Shown: positions 12,446 to 22,864, numbered from the stretch's first letter. The stretch is DNA of 64,000 nucleotides from Coniochaeta sp. PMI_546 (GCA_021432605.1 MU271146.1:620001-684000), one strand, 5' to 3'. Program-made: numbers and translations. The notes: generated by a model from the sequence alone, not told the origin.

Positions 12446-14299
12446 CTACTCCCCCCTCCCAAACCGAACATCAAACCCCTTGAGCACACTCATGATACTA
12501 GCCGCCTCGACCTCAATAGGCTGCCGGCCCGCCATATGCGCGGGCGCCGCCCGCAGCCGCGGCAGCCACTCGCCGATCTGGCTCGCCGCCTCGTCAAAGT
12601 GCCTGTGGCTCGCGAGCGTCTTGTACGCGTCCGCGCACGACAGGCTGAGACCCAGCTTCGGACCTCCTACTACCTCCGGCCTCTGCGCTTGGGGCTGCTG
12701 CTGCGGCTGCTGCTGCTTGCAGCATCCCCCCGAGGCGGAGGAGCCGCCGCAGCAGCCCCCTGCTGAAGAGGAGGGGCCGTTGGAGCGCTCGAAGTTGGCG
12801 GCCAGGGAGCGGCAGAAGAGGCCTGATACGGGATCTGCGATACACTGCGCGCAGGTGCCGGGCCCGCCGGGCCCGCATGTAGAGCGGCTTGGTTGCGGCT
12901 GTTGGCGGTTGAAGGGCGGCAGCTTGATGGCGCCGGTGGCTGTTACTTCCATTGGTGCTGGCAGGGTGAGAGGGACCACGTCGTCGTCTGATGGCGGTGG
13001 TGTATGTGTTTGTTGCTGGGCTGGCATGGCGGTTACGGTTGTGCTGCTACTAGAGAGGGAGGATGTCACTGGTGTCGGCATGATGGGAGCCTCGGCGCAG
13101 ACACAGTATCCGCCGTCGGAGCAGAAACCGCAGGAGTCTTTCATCTCGACGGATAGCTGTGGCTGGTCTCGCGGTTGAGACTGTGCTGTTATGCTTATGC
13201 GGGATGTCTCTTGCGTTGTTGACTCTTGCGTGGTAGTTATGCGTTTCTTCTGCTGCGAGAACATGGCGGTGAAGTCGATTTCCATGGGCGTAGAAGGTTC
13301 TGGGTCAAGACGCTGCCGCTTCTCATCCGGTTGCATAAATGTCGAAGAGGGCGAGCTGGATCTCAAAGGCCGTTTGAGGTCAGACACGCCCACTGTCTCA
13401 GCTTCGAGTGCTTCGAGACAGGCGCACCGACTGTCCACGGTACATTTTCCGCAGCCAACTGTTGTCTCAGCCAGGGCGACGCTGGCACATACACATGGCT
13501 CATTTGGTCCACATGACCCACAGGTGATATCGGCGGATGTAGAGTGCTGCTCCGGCGGCGATATAATCTGGGATATCGAAAAAGGCTGCGCCGTTGGTCG
13601 GGGTGCGACTGGCCGGCCCGCACCCTGTGCTTGGGTGGTTTGATCAGGAATTGGACCGCCGGCTCCGTTCTCCTGCGGGTGCATCGGAGTAGCGCGAATA
13701 TTATGCCTCATCCGGTCCAGCCTCTCCTTCTCGAGCGTGCTTTGCAGCCATTGACACCTAGACCGCAGAGTCTCGCTCTCGACTTCGAGGTGACGAATCT
13801 TCTCTTCCAGCTCCTCTTCCCTCTTCTTATGCTCCTCTTTCAGCTCGGTGAGCTCCTCCTCTAACTCGCCGACCCTAGCCGCCCTTCTCTCGCGGAACGC
13901 TCTTTGCGCGGCTCGATTCTGGGCCTTGCGCTTGGTCGGCGGGGTGTCTGTTGCGGGCTTGCGGCCGGGTTTGGGCCTCGGTGGAATGACCCACTCCTTG
14001 CTCGTCATAGTGAGCTGGGTCGACGGGCTGGGGGAGAGCACCGACGCCATGGTCATTCTGGTAGGCGGCGGCCCGGATGTGCTGATTGCTGAGGGCCTCG
14101 AGGCCGTGCCCGGCTTGATAGCGAGGGTTGGTACGGGTGCGGACGAACTTGAAGCCGACGACGGGGTCGTAGGTCCCGGTGGTGAGGAAGCGGCGGTGAC
14201 GGAGGTGGATATGGAGATGCCTCGTGGTCTCGGTGCAATTGTAGCCCCGGAAGATGTTGGTTGAGAGAAAGTCTCGGATGTAGCTGGTGACGCTGCCAT
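12446..14299 (-). CDS. hapX: bZIP iron-homeostasis regulator HapX
   Basis: A 617-residue nuclear transcription factor that works with the CCAAT-binding complex. In known fungi it represses iron-consuming pathways in iron starvation and activates iron storage in excess. Domains seen: the CBC-binding motif EWVIPPRPKPGRKP (about 102-115), basic region RKAQNRAAQRAFRERR (124-139), and a long coiled coil rich in Glu (about 145-195). Four cysteine-rich regions sense iron in this family: CGSCGPNEPCVC (260-271), CGKCTVDSRCAC (283-294), CGFCSDGGYCVC (390-401) and the C-terminal set starting CGPGGPGTCAQC (475-486) with later CC pairs and a poly-Gln patch. The start at 14299 (MAASPATS) is preferred. The frame stays open to 14548 without a stop, but that upstream part contains GATA and CCAAT motifs and looks like promoter or leader. 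An 83-residue N-terminal extension cannot be excluded. Confidence 0.93.
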   Translation of the reverse strand: MAASPATSETFSQPTSSGATIAPRPRGISISTSVTAASSPPGPTTPSSASSSSAPVPTLAIKPGTASRPSAISTSGPPPTRMTMASVLSPSPSTQLTMTSKEWVIPPRPKPGRKPATDTPPTKRKAQNRAAQRAFRERRAARVGELEEELTELKEEHKKREEELEEKIRHLEVESETLRSRCQWLQSTLEKERLDRMRHNIRATPMHPQENGAGGPIPDQTTQAQGAGRPVAPRPTAQPFSISQIISPPEQHSTSADITCGSCGPNEPCVCASVALAETTVGCGKCTVDSRCACLEALEAETVGVSDLKRPLRSSSPSSTFMQPDEKRQRLDPEPSTPMEIDFTAMFSQQKKRITTTQESTTQETSRISITAQSQPRDQPQLSVEMKDSCGFCSDGGYCVCAEAPIMPTPVTSSLSSSSTTVTAMPAQQQTHTPPPSDDDVVPLTLPAPMEVTATGAIKLPPFNRQQPQPSRSTCGPGGPGTCAQCIADPVSGLFCRSLAANFERSNGPSSSAGGCCGGSSASGGCCKQQQPQQQPQAQRPEVVGGPKLGLSLSCADAYKTLASHRHFDEAASQIGEWLPRLRAAPAHMAGRQPIEVEAASIMSVLKGFDVRFGRGE

Positions 14300-14411
14300 T
14301 TTCGACGGGCTTAAAGCGGGTCTCGGCGAAGGGCGGCTGGCGGTGGGATTTCCGAGGTGGGCTGTTGTGCCACCACTCGCCAGCGATTTGTCCAAGTGAT
14401 TGAGCGAAATC

Positions 14412-14420
14412 TTATCAGAT
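14412..14420 (-). promoter_or_regulatory. SreA-type GATA site ATCTGATAA upstream of hapX
   Basis: On the hapX sense strand the sequence reads ATCTGATAA, an exact match to the ATCWGATAA consensus bound by the iron GATA repressors SreA/SRE/Sre1. It lies 113 bases before the preferred start codon. Two more GATA cores in the same orientation follow at 14537-14542 (GATAAG) and 14577-14582 (GATAAA). In known ascomycetes the SreA-type factor represses hapX when iron is plentiful. Confidence 0.65.
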
Positions 14421-14466
14421 CCGAGAGGGGTTTTCGGACTGAGAACTGCAGTCGACAACAGACGGT

Positions 14467-14471
14467 ATTGG
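14467..14471 (-). promoter_or_regulatory. CCAAT box upstream of hapX
   Basis: CCAAT on the hapX sense strand, about 170 bases before the preferred start and close to the GATA sites. The CCAAT-binding complex is HapX's own partner. A single pentamer is weak evidence by itself. Confidence 0.4.
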
Positions 14472-14582
14472 TTCAGATGTTGTATGCCGACGGCAACTCT
14501 CGTTCGCTGGAAGCGTGAACAAGCCACACGTATATGCTTATCACCCAAGGCAGCGCGGTCGGCTGTTCTCGGCTAGTTTATC

Positions 14583-15979
14583 AGGCAGAGAACTGCAATG
14601 ACTCCTTTTAGATCCAGGTCGATAGCAAGATGCATCGACGCTGGAAAAGTGGTGGAAGGTGTGAGTAAGCTGGAAGGGTTATGAAAAGGTCGAAACTGCT
14701 GGGTCTCGGTCCCTTTTTCGATGAAAAGTTTGAGTTTTCACCACTTCCGATAATTGATCAAGCAGCTCCTGGTACGGATAACCTCGTGATTTGTCTGTAC
14801 CAAGAGCCCGGGCAAACTTGCGGCGGGCACACGAGGATTCTGAGGGCTTTGAAGGGCACGACCAGGTCCACTGATGAGATTGATAAGATGATTATGGGTC
14901 GAGCTAGAGACGGAAGCAGCTAGCGCAAACCTTGGCTTGTTCTTGCCGGATCCGCTCGAGCGAGGGGTCAGACTCGGAAAGGTGCGAGATCGGAAAGACT
15001 CGAAATGGACGAGGAGACATTTGATCTCGGAGAGCCGACGGAGTTGAAGCTGCGAGTATGAGAATTGTGTAGTTGCTAGGTATCATGAGATGCAACGAGG
15101 GTCCGGGAAATGGAGGGCGACGAACGTACGTCGCGCACTGCACTGATACACAAGCAGGACTGTGTTTACGTATTTTGAAAATAAGGTAAAGGTAGCTGTG
15201 AGGAAGGTGCCGTACTATGTATATACCTTAGTAAAGGACCACTTGCACTGACTGAGTGGATCACCGACTCCAGTATGGTACGATGAAGTGCAAGCTGGGT
15301 GTACGCAGAGAGACGAACAAGTTTGATATGCTGGTGTTCTGCTGAGGCTAGCAGTATGCTACGTGCTTCGACTGTTCGTCTTGTATCTGACGCAACTGTT
15401 CCCAGTTGAGATATCGTCAAGTACGGGTCGTCACTTTGAAAGATGGTCGAATCTATGTTGATGCATCGCAATCGTGGTGCCATGGAAGATGTCTAATAGT
15501 TCACGCCGGCAACTCCATGGAGTGAGCGATAGGTCATACAATGAACATTATCATCTAGAGCTCATCAAAAGATCCTGACTACCTGGTACCTTACGTTAAC
15601 CTATATAAGCTCAATGGGATGCACGACAACGTTCGTTTTGAAGTGCGACCTCATCTCCAATGATCGTGCGAAAAGCGGGGCTGGAAGTCGGCTTGGGGAG
15701 CTCAAAACGTCTCCGTTGCCAAACATACCCCGGCGACCAGCTTCGAGTCCCGGAATTCGGCAGATTCATTGTCTATACCAAGACGGGTAATACGCACTGC
15801 ACATATGAACCTTTAATTGCACGAGCAGTCTGCTTCAGCCTCACGACATCCCACTATCCGCACCCTGGAGCAATAGCCAGACCGCAATCCAGATCTGAGC
15901 TCCGGCACGACTTGGTGACAACTGCTTCGCTATTCCTCACCCTACGCCGAACTTCCTACGACTTAATTCAGCTTACTGA
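14583..15979. other. Divergent intergenic region between hapX and COG2
   Basis: About 1.4 kb between divergently read genes, so it should contain both promoters. Frames here, including one at 15166-15483 on the minus strand, do not resemble known proteins. No repeat or RNA gene was recognised. Confidence 0.5.
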
Positions 15980-16948
15980 ATGCCAACCGGTTCCACAATG
16001 GCAACCCTTTCGGCACCGAACCCGTCCCTCTCCCGCCCCAGCTCGTCACACTCAGCCGGCTACCCACCCTCCACCGCGCCCACCGACCGCGACACAGACT
16101 CCGACTCCGACTCCGACTCCCCCCTACCGTTCCCCACCGCCCTCCCGCGCCGCGACTTCCTCGCGCCCGACTTCGACGCGGCCACCTACCTCTCGCAACT
16201 GCACGCCGGCGGCCCTTCCGCGGCGCGGCACCAGTCCCTCTCCGACCTGAGGACGGAGCTGCGCGAGCGCAGCGCCGCTATATCTGCCGAACTCCTGGAG
16301 CTGGTGAATGCGAACTATGCCTCGTTTCTGGGACTGGGCAATGAGTTGCGCGGAGGGGCCGAGAGGGTTGGGGATGTGAGGGTCGCGTTGCTGGGCTTTC
16401 GGCGGCAGGTGGAGGACGTCAGAAAACTTGTCGGGGAGAGGAGAGGGGAGGTTGAACAGGTTGCTGAAGAGTTGGGGAGGGTCAGAGGCGGTATTGCGTT
16501 GGCGAGGGGGATGGTCGAGTTGGACGAGAGGGTCGGACTTTTAGAGGGCAGGTTGGTCGTGCAGAGCTATGGGGGAGGGAAGGAGACGAGAGGGGAGCAA
16601 GACGATGAGGATGGCTGGTGGGATGAAGGAGACAGTGACGACGATGAAGAGGGAGACGCGGAGGCAGGTTTTGTGGGCAGCAGTCCTGCGAAGTTGGAGT
16701 CGCTGGCGAGGAGCTATGTGCTGATTGAGCAACTGGCTGACTCAATCGGGAGGGACTTGCCGTTCGTGAGGAAAATGGAGGAAAGGATGATACGGTGTCG
16801 GAATACCATCCTCCTGGACTTGAACACGGCCATGCGAGAAGCGCAGAAAGCTGGGTCACGGGGACAGTCTCGCTTGCTCAGGTACCTAGCCATATATGGG
16901 ATACTCGACGCGGACGCAGAGGCAGTCCGCGTCCTAGGTGGAAAATAG
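15980..16948 (+). CDS. COG2: Conserved oligomeric Golgi complex subunit 2, fungal short form
   Basis: A 322-residue protein of the COG vesicle-tethering complex, which acts in retrograde transport within the Golgi. The N-terminal Cog2 signature is clear: FLAPDFDAATYLSQLH (about 59-74), then a long helical region with LRTELRERSAAISAELLELVN and ASFLGLGNELRGG. An acidic stretch (about 205-225) separates it from a final helical part. A Ser-Asp repeat DSDSDSDSD lies near residue 42. The length fits the short ascomycete Cog2 and is much less than animal COG2 (over 700). Two in-frame starts exist, at 15980 and 15998; the second (MATLSAPN) is equally possible. It ends 136 bases before the 3' end of the convergent uL1m gene. 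Confidence 0.85.
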   Translation: MPTGSTMATLSAPNPSLSRPSSSHSAGYPPSTAPTDRDTDSDSDSDSPLPFPTALPRRDFLAPDFDAATYLSQLHAGGPSAARHQSLSDLRTELRERSAAISAELLELVNANYASFLGLGNELRGGAERVGDVRVALLGFRRQVEDVRKLVGERRGEVEQVAEELGRVRGGIALARGMVELDERVGLLEGRLVVQSYGGGKETRGEQDDEDGWWDEGDSDDDEEGDAEAGFVGSSPAKLESLARSYVLIEQLADSIGRDLPFVRKMEERMIRCRNTILLDLNTAMREAQKAGSRGQSRLLRYLAIYGILDADAEAVRVLGGK

Positions 16949-17084
16949 AGCTATAGAGCCGAAGATACCATGTCATAACATAGCGTCTGAGATATCCAAG
17001 ACATTGGTTATCTCCAATATTGGTACAGTAATTACAGGCTATGATATTGTACAAAGAGAAGGCATAGGGACAGGCATGTACAGA

Positions 17085-18067
17085 TTACATAGGACCCTGT
17101 AGATGTTCTGGTGTAATCTTGTCGTCGGTAGGGTTAAAGCTCCCGTTCAAGCTGAAGCCAGGGCCGTTCGTCGAATGCAGTACGACCTCCTCAACCTTCT
17201 TGTCAATCTCATCCTCCAGTGCCGAGATGTCGTTCTTGACCTGCTTCATCATGGCTTTGATGTTATCAGCCAGCATCTGCGGCGTGAAGCCCAACTGCCC
17301 GACAGCCATCCGCACAACACCGGCTCGCTCCCTGTACTCGTCCGCACCGATCATTTCGCGCATCGTGTTTCTGATGTTGCCCGTGATTGTCTTCATCTTC
17401 TGGCTGGGCATCAATCCCTTGGGACCTAGGATCTTGCCCAGGTTCGCCTTCTTTAGCGCCGCTTCGCTTTCGGAGTGGCAGATGAGCCTGTTGAACGGGA
17501 TCTTGCCCTCTCTGATTGACGCAAATAACGACTCTTCTCCTACGGCTACGGCGCCCAACTGGCGTGCTTCGGTGGCAATGGTGCTGTTTTCGGGGCAGAC
17601 GACACCGACTCGAATGTCACTCTTGACAGGGTGGGGAAGCTTGATGCGGTTGCGTATCATAGGGCCATTCTTCAGTGTCCGGAGCTTGACTGCTATGTCA
17701 TACTTGACGACGTTCGGTGGATGGCCGACCTCGAAGGCACGGGCGTATCTAGTACATCAATGTTAGGATGGTGTACGTGGTGTGTGGATTTGTAACCGTA
17801 CCTTATAGCGTCACACAGAGAGAACTGCTCCTGGTCACTGAGATCGTATGACCGGAACGACTTGTGCGTCTTCTTCTTCTTTTCCTCCTTCTTCTTCTGG
17901 CCACCGGGTCGTTGCGACCCCGACGCGAATCGAGACTGTGATGTTGCATGGCCGGCCAATGGGAGCAAGAACCGTGGTATTGATGTCGCGGAGGATGTGG
18001 AAGGTCTGGAGGGTAATGACAGGCTTAGCCTTGCCATCGAGGCAAGGAATTGATTCGTTGTCGCCAT
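17085..18067 (-). CDS. mrpl1: Mitochondrial ribosomal protein uL1m
   Basis: A 309-residue protein of the mitochondrial large ribosomal subunit (L1 stalk). Two exons, 17802-18067 and 17085-17748, split by a 53-base intron with GTACGG donor, CTAAC branch site and CTAG acceptor; the junction rebuilds an Arg codon (DAIR then YARAFEVGH). The N-terminus is rich in Ser, Arg and Leu and lacks acidic residues, as expected for a mitochondrial presequence, followed by a basic Lys/Gln/Glu patch. L1-family features include KILGPKGLMPSQKMKTIT, the RNA-binding part of domain I. The start at 18067 (MATTNQFL) was chosen because it begins the presequence; another ATG lies 18 bases upstream in frame. It is head to head with the glutamyl-tRNA synthetase gene. 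Confidence 0.92.
17749..17801 (-). other. Intron of the uL1m gene
   Basis: A 53-base intron with donor GTACGG, branch-like CTAAC and acceptor TAG. Splicing restores the L1-domain frame across a divided Arg codon. Confidence 0.85.
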
Positions 18068-18398
18068 GGTGCTTGGATATGGCACCTCCCCGTCGTGACT
18101 TTGGTGAAGCTCAGTTTGAAGCTCCAGAAAAAAGTCGACCTTTCGCCGGATTCGTGCCTGAAACTGCAGGCCGTTGCGATGAGCAGGGGTTTCTTATCTT
18201 ATCTCGCCGGCTGATCTCCGGGTACTTGGACTCACCTTGTTCCCCGCCATTGAGAGCCCTGCAAGCTTCAAGTTGTTGGCCGATGACTCCAAAATTTCAC
18301 CCCACCATCGTCACTCGCCCCTCTGAACTTTCCAAAACCTCTAAATTGTTTGACACTTGCTACCAATATTACCCCCGAAAATAAAGCAATAAGTCAAA
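18068..18398. promoter_or_regulatory. Bidirectional promoter of uL1m and glutamyl-tRNA synthetase
   Basis: 331 bases separate the start codons of two divergently read translation genes, one mitochondrial and one cytosolic. Both promoters must lie here. No TATA box or other named site was recognised with confidence. Confidence 0.6.
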
Positions 18399-20303
18399 AT
18401 GAAATTGGATGAGCTCAAGCCTCTCGAGGCACTCCTCGTTGCCGACTTCCGGACAATCGAGCCCCGGCTTCAAGCCCTCGACAAGCACCTGACCCTTCGG
18501 ACGTACCTCGACGGCTACACACTCGGTGACCTCGACACCAAGATCTGGCTTGCTCTCCGAGGCAACCGTGCCGCTGTGTCTTTCATCAAGAAAGGAAGCC
18601 TCGTCAATCTCACGCGCTGGTTTACCTACATCGAGGAGTCACATCCCGAGATACAAGCAGAGGTCAACGCTAAGGACAAGGCGGCCAAGGCCAAGGTTGC
18701 CGCCGCGAGCAAAGCCGGAGCCAGCTACGCCTTGGCTCTGCAGAATGCGGATAAGGGTGTCGTCACACGTTTCCTCCCCGAGCCCTCGGGCTATCTTCAC
18801 ATCGGCCACGCAAAAGCAGCGCTGCTCGCCGATTACTTCGCCCACAAGGCATACAACGGCACCCTGCTCCTTCGTCTCGACGACACCAACCCCTCAAAGG
18901 AGAAGGAGGAGTACCAAGATGCCATCATCGAGGATCTGGCGCTAATGGGCATCAAGCCTGACAAGGTGTCCTACACTTCCGACTATTTTGAGTATCTTCA
19001 CGACATGTGCGTGAGAATGATCAAGGAGGGCCACGCCTATGCCGACGACACCGACCAGGAGACCATGCAAAAGGAGCGATGGGATGGCATTGAGTCCAAG
19101 AGACGTAACCGGACCGTCGAGGAGACTCTTCGCGTTTTCGAGGAGATGAAGAAGGGCAGTGAGGAGGGTCTGAAGAACTGCATTCGCGCAAAGCTCTCGA
19201 TCAACAACCCCAACAAGGCCATGCGCGACCCTGTCATCTACCGATGCAATGTCACAAATACCCATCATCGCACTGGCGATAAGTATAAGGTCTATCCCAC
19301 TTATGATTTCGCATGCCCGGTCATCGACAGTCACGAGGGCGTTACCCATGCCCTGAGAAGCACCGAATACACGGATCGCAACCCGCAATACCAGTGGTTC
19401 ATTGACACCTTGAAGCTGCGCCAGGTATACATGTGGGATTTCGCGAGGATGAACTTCATCAAGACTTTTCTTTCCAAGCGCAAGCTGGCCAAGATGGTTG
19501 ACACAGGTCGCGTCTGGGGCTGGGACGACCCCCGGATGCCCACGATTCGGGGCGTCCGGAGACGGGGTATGACGGTAGAGGCGCTGCGAGACTTCATTTT
19601 GAAGCAAGGCCCCAGCCGCAACGTAGTGACCATGGATTGGACGACCTTCTGGGCTTCCAACAAGAAGGTGATCGACCCCATCGCGCCGCGGCACACGGCT
19701 CTTCTCAAGAAGGATCTCGTCAAGGTCACAGTCACAGGTGCCGAGGCGCCGGCCGAGCCGACCACCTCGGAGAGGCCGAAGCATCCCAAGAACCCCGCAA
19801 TCGGCACTAAGAAGGTCGTCTTCGCCAGCGAGATGTACCTCGACCAGGCCGATGCCAAGTCGTTCAAGAAGGATGAGGAGATCACCCTGATGACTTGGGG
19901 TAACGCCTTCGTTCGAGAGATTGGTGCCGGCGAGCCTATTCCGTCCTTGACGGTCGAGCTTAACCTGAAGGGAGACGTCAAGTCCACCGAGAAGAAGATC
20001 ACATGGCTTGCATCGAAGGGGCAGAACCTCGTACCGGCCGAGCTGTGGGATTTTGACTATCTCATTACCAAGGACAAGCTCGACGAGGATGACAATCTGG
20101 AGGATTACCTGAACCCAGTTACCGAGACAATGGACGAGGCTTTCTGCGACGAGGCCACTGCTGCCTTGAAGAAGGATGACATCATCCAGCTCGAGCGCCG
20201 TGGATATTACAGGGTAGATAAGGGACTGGATGACTGGGCCGAGGGTGAGCAGAAGAGGCTGGTGCTGTTCTGCATCCCGACCGGCAAGACCGGAGGAAAA
20301 TAG
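18399..20303 (+). CDS. GUS1: Cytosolic glutamyl-tRNA synthetase
   Basis: Single-exon gene of 634 residues that charges tRNA-Glu with glutamate in the cytosol. The N-terminal part (about 1-85) resembles the GST-C-like domain that in yeast docks to Arc1. A Lys/Ala-rich linker (90-105) leads to the class I catalytic core. This has FLPEPSGYLHIGHAKAALL with the HIGH box at 134-137, LRLDDTNPSKEKEEY, and the KMSKS-equivalent LSKRKLAKM at 358-366. The C-terminal half is the eukaryotic-type anticodon-binding beta-barrel. The DPVIYRCN and THALRSTEYTDRNPQY stretches are characteristic of the GluRS/GlnRS eukaryotic branch; HTGDKYKVYPTYDFACP-like spacing favours GluRS. It is somewhat shorter than yeast Gus1. 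It shares a 331-base promoter region with the uL1m gene. Confidence 0.93.
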   Translation: MKLDELKPLEALLVADFRTIEPRLQALDKHLTLRTYLDGYTLGDLDTKIWLALRGNRAAVSFIKKGSLVNLTRWFTYIEESHPEIQAEVNAKDKAAKAKVAAASKAGASYALALQNADKGVVTRFLPEPSGYLHIGHAKAALLADYFAHKAYNGTLLLRLDDTNPSKEKEEYQDAIIEDLALMGIKPDKVSYTSDYFEYLHDMCVRMIKEGHAYADDTDQETMQKERWDGIESKRRNRTVEETLRVFEEMKKGSEEGLKNCIRAKLSINNPNKAMRDPVIYRCNVTNTHHRTGDKYKVYPTYDFACPVIDSHEGVTHALRSTEYTDRNPQYQWFIDTLKLRQVYMWDFARMNFIKTFLSKRKLAKMVDTGRVWGWDDPRMPTIRGVRRRGMTVEALRDFILKQGPSRNVVTMDWTTFWASNKKVIDPIAPRHTALLKKDLVKVTVTGAEAPAEPTTSERPKHPKNPAIGTKKVVFASEMYLDQADAKSFKKDEEITLMTWGNAFVREIGAGEPIPSLTVELNLKGDVKSTEKKITWLASKGQNLVPAELWDFDYLITKDKLDEDDNLEDYLNPVTETMDEAFCDEATAALKKDDIIQLERRGYYRVDKGLDDWAEGEQKRLVLFCIPTGKTGGK

Positions 20304-21870
20304 ACCTGTTCATGTACTCATGCCAACATGGTATTGGGAGACATGGATATTTTCATTAGTGGCTGAAATAAAAGCACTTTTGCCATTGACTTGGGTCGTG
20401 AAATCGGGATCTCCTTTTACCAGTTATTGCACCGACCGCCCGTTTCGAGTGACCTTTGACGTCAAGGCTTCCAATTTATCCCTTGTTTTGTGGTTTTCAT
20501 CTTCCTCGTCTCAGCGGCAGACGAGACTCCTATCAGTTAGGAGTCCATCGCGTTCAACATGCAATCTTGCACTCATACTCTACGCTCAATTGGACTGCAA
20601 TGTTAGTGCCAAGACACGGCCTGAAGACATTGATGGCGATAAATGCATTTTTCTAGGGACTGGAACCGGTTTACACGGCTTTCGGCTCTGCTCCTGCCGC
20701 GCGTGGGATGATCGGTTTGGATAAATGTGACTACCAAATGTGGTAGAGGTACTGAGTGGCTAACCACGAGCTGACCAGATGTGTCGACGATGGCGTTCGT
20801 TTAGGGAAGATCAGGGAAACGAGCAATTGGAATACACGGGCTCTTAGTGCTTATCACATCATCATTTCCGATATACTGGCCAAGTGCACGGTCATATCGG
20901 CAGTGGCAGAACATCATAGGAGATATCTCAAATGCAACTGTTACGTTGTGAATTCCCAGCATACACCTTGTTCGGGAACCGCCGTCTGTATAGTGACAGC
21001 GTCCGTCACCAGGTCACCGGAAATCAAGTATGATCAGTGCAACCAAAAATAGTTCCGAGAGACACCTTCAATGCGAACAGCAATTGACAAAGCGCGCCAC
21101 AGGTTCTCTTCTCGATATTATCGTTGTGCGAGCCGGGTCTCTGAATGGCTATATTCCTCCGGCAAAACGGGGATTTGGCTTCGAAGATATATCACCCCAG
21201 CACCTCCGGAGATCCGAGGCGCGGGAAGCGATGTCTGGTAACAAGGTCTTTGCACTCGCTTGGGAAAGGGTTGTAACCCATTAGCCGGACCGCATACCGG
21301 GCTTTTATGTGTGGCTCGGTGGATTACAGTGTTACCACAACAGAGACAGACAAGCTAGAAGAGCATGAGAGTAGATACGGATATGTCCAGCCTGACATGA
21401 TAGGAGGCAGAAACCCAGATAACAATATGAAGCTACCTTGGCGAACTTTTCGACCGCCCGCTCTCAGCTGTCTCGAAAGTTGGGACAAGGAACCCAGGCA
21501 CGTCTTCCTTATGAGCCTCATACCATTTAAACAACTATCTCGCTCTCATCCACTAATATCACTCGACCTACGGGAAAGATATTGGCCTCATCCCGGGCCA
21601 TCGGTCTGTGCCAACATCGGACGACTGACCAGCGTCTTGATTATCTCTGATCTGCGCTGCTAAACGAGGTAAATTTCTATTTCAGTACCAAGAATAATGG
21701 CCGCCCCAATTCCGGGTCGAGAGCTGTACCTGCGAGTGCCAGCCACCTTTCTGGTTGTATCAATGCAAGGCACATATAGAGGACCCTCCCGCCGTCCTAG
21801 GACTCGCATTCTCTGACTTGTTTCTCTCTTGTTGTTCCATCAGCCATTTCAGATCCCGTCATCAGTGACC
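20304..21870. other. Intergenic region, no firm gene
   Basis: About 1.6 kb between the synthetase 3' end and the GH45 gene. Small frames are present on both strands but none shows coding character or a familiar domain. It includes the GH45 promoter. Confidence 0.5.
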
Positions 21871-22864
21871 ATGCGTTTTCATAGAATACTTGCCCTAACT
21901 CTGGCGGCAGGGGCAGTGGAAGTGAACGCCGCAGCCGCAGCACCCGCTGCTAACATAGGAAGAACACTAACTTCTTGGGACTGGTATGTCATCCACCGAC
22001 AAAGCGGCGTCTTCAAGAAGAAGCTTTCACTTACACTACATCAGCTGCAAGCCAGCCTGCGCCTGGACAACCAACCTCCGGAAAGCGAAAGCCAGGTACG
22101 TCCCCTTCCCTCCCTCCCTTGTATCTTCTCTCCACCCCTTCTTCACACTAATGCAGATCCCCACCCAGCGGCTCAGTAGCAGTCTGCGACAAATCCGACA
22201 ACCCGCTCACCTCCTCCCGCGGCGCCTCGGCCGCATCGGGCTGCGACAAGGACGGCAAGGGCACCGGGTTTCTGTGCTCCGACTACGCGCCGCGGCCCGT
22301 CAGCAACGACCTGAGCCTCGGCTTCGCCATCACGAACAACGTGGAGAACTGCTGCAAGTGCTTCGAGCTCTTCTGGACGGACGGCGCGGCGGCGGGCAAG
22401 AGGATGCAGGTGCAGGTCATCAACAGCGGGGGCAGCGTCGACGGCGGGGTGAGGCAGTTCATCATCCTGTCTCCTGGCGGAGGGGTGGGGCCCAACACGC
22501 AGGGTTGTGATTCGCAGTTTGGGTATGATTGGTAGGTCGTCCCCTTTTCAGACTTCTAGTTGTTGTGTGTGTTGGTCTTGATGTCCGTGATGTGGTGAGA
22601 GCGTTGAAGTCGAGACTGAAACCCTTGATGAGAATTGTGCAAGCGTATGCGGTTCGTAAGATTTGAGCTGACTTGAGTCCCAGGGGCCGTCAATATGGTG
22701 GCGTGACTCAAAGGGAGGACTGCGATTCTCTGCCTGACAATCTCCAGGGCGGCTGCTACTGGCGCTGGAACTGGGCCAATGGCGAGGTCAATGGTTGGAA
22801 CGTCACGTACAATCAAATATCTTGTCCAGATGCTTTGACGAGTGTTTCTGGCTGTTCAAATTAA
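21871..22864 (+). CDS. Secreted GH45-family endoglucanase-like protein lacking the catalytic acid
   Basis: Model of 235 residues in four exons (21871-21983, 22045-22095, 22169-22531, 22684-22864). Introns are 61, 73 and 152 bases with GTATGT, GTACGT and GTAGGT donors. A signal peptide (about 1-20, LALTLAAGAVEVNA) precedes the GH45 start SWDCCKPACAW, whose Asp is the conserved nucleophile-side acid of the family. Further signatures follow: NNVENCCKCFELFW, AAGKRMQVQVINSGG, SPGGGVG, QFGYDWGRQYGG and CYWRWNW. GH45 enzymes cut beta-1,4-glucan by inversion. Normally an Asp two residues before the NIPGGG loop (HFDLNIPGGG) is the proton donor; here the loop reads QFIILSPGGG, so that Asp is Ile. The protein may be weakly active, inactive, or act as a cellulose-loosening or binding protein. 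No cellulose-binding module follows. An in-frame ATG at 21829 is a less likely start. Confidence 0.88.

Noticed and set aside
14300-14548. N-terminal extension of HapX by 83 residues
   Set aside because: Open by chance is likely: the stretch holds promoter motifs and the preferred Met opens a typical HapX start. Kept only as an alternative.
18942-19784. 280-codon minus-strand frame
   Set aside because: Antisense shadow of the glutamyl-tRNA synthetase coding sequence.
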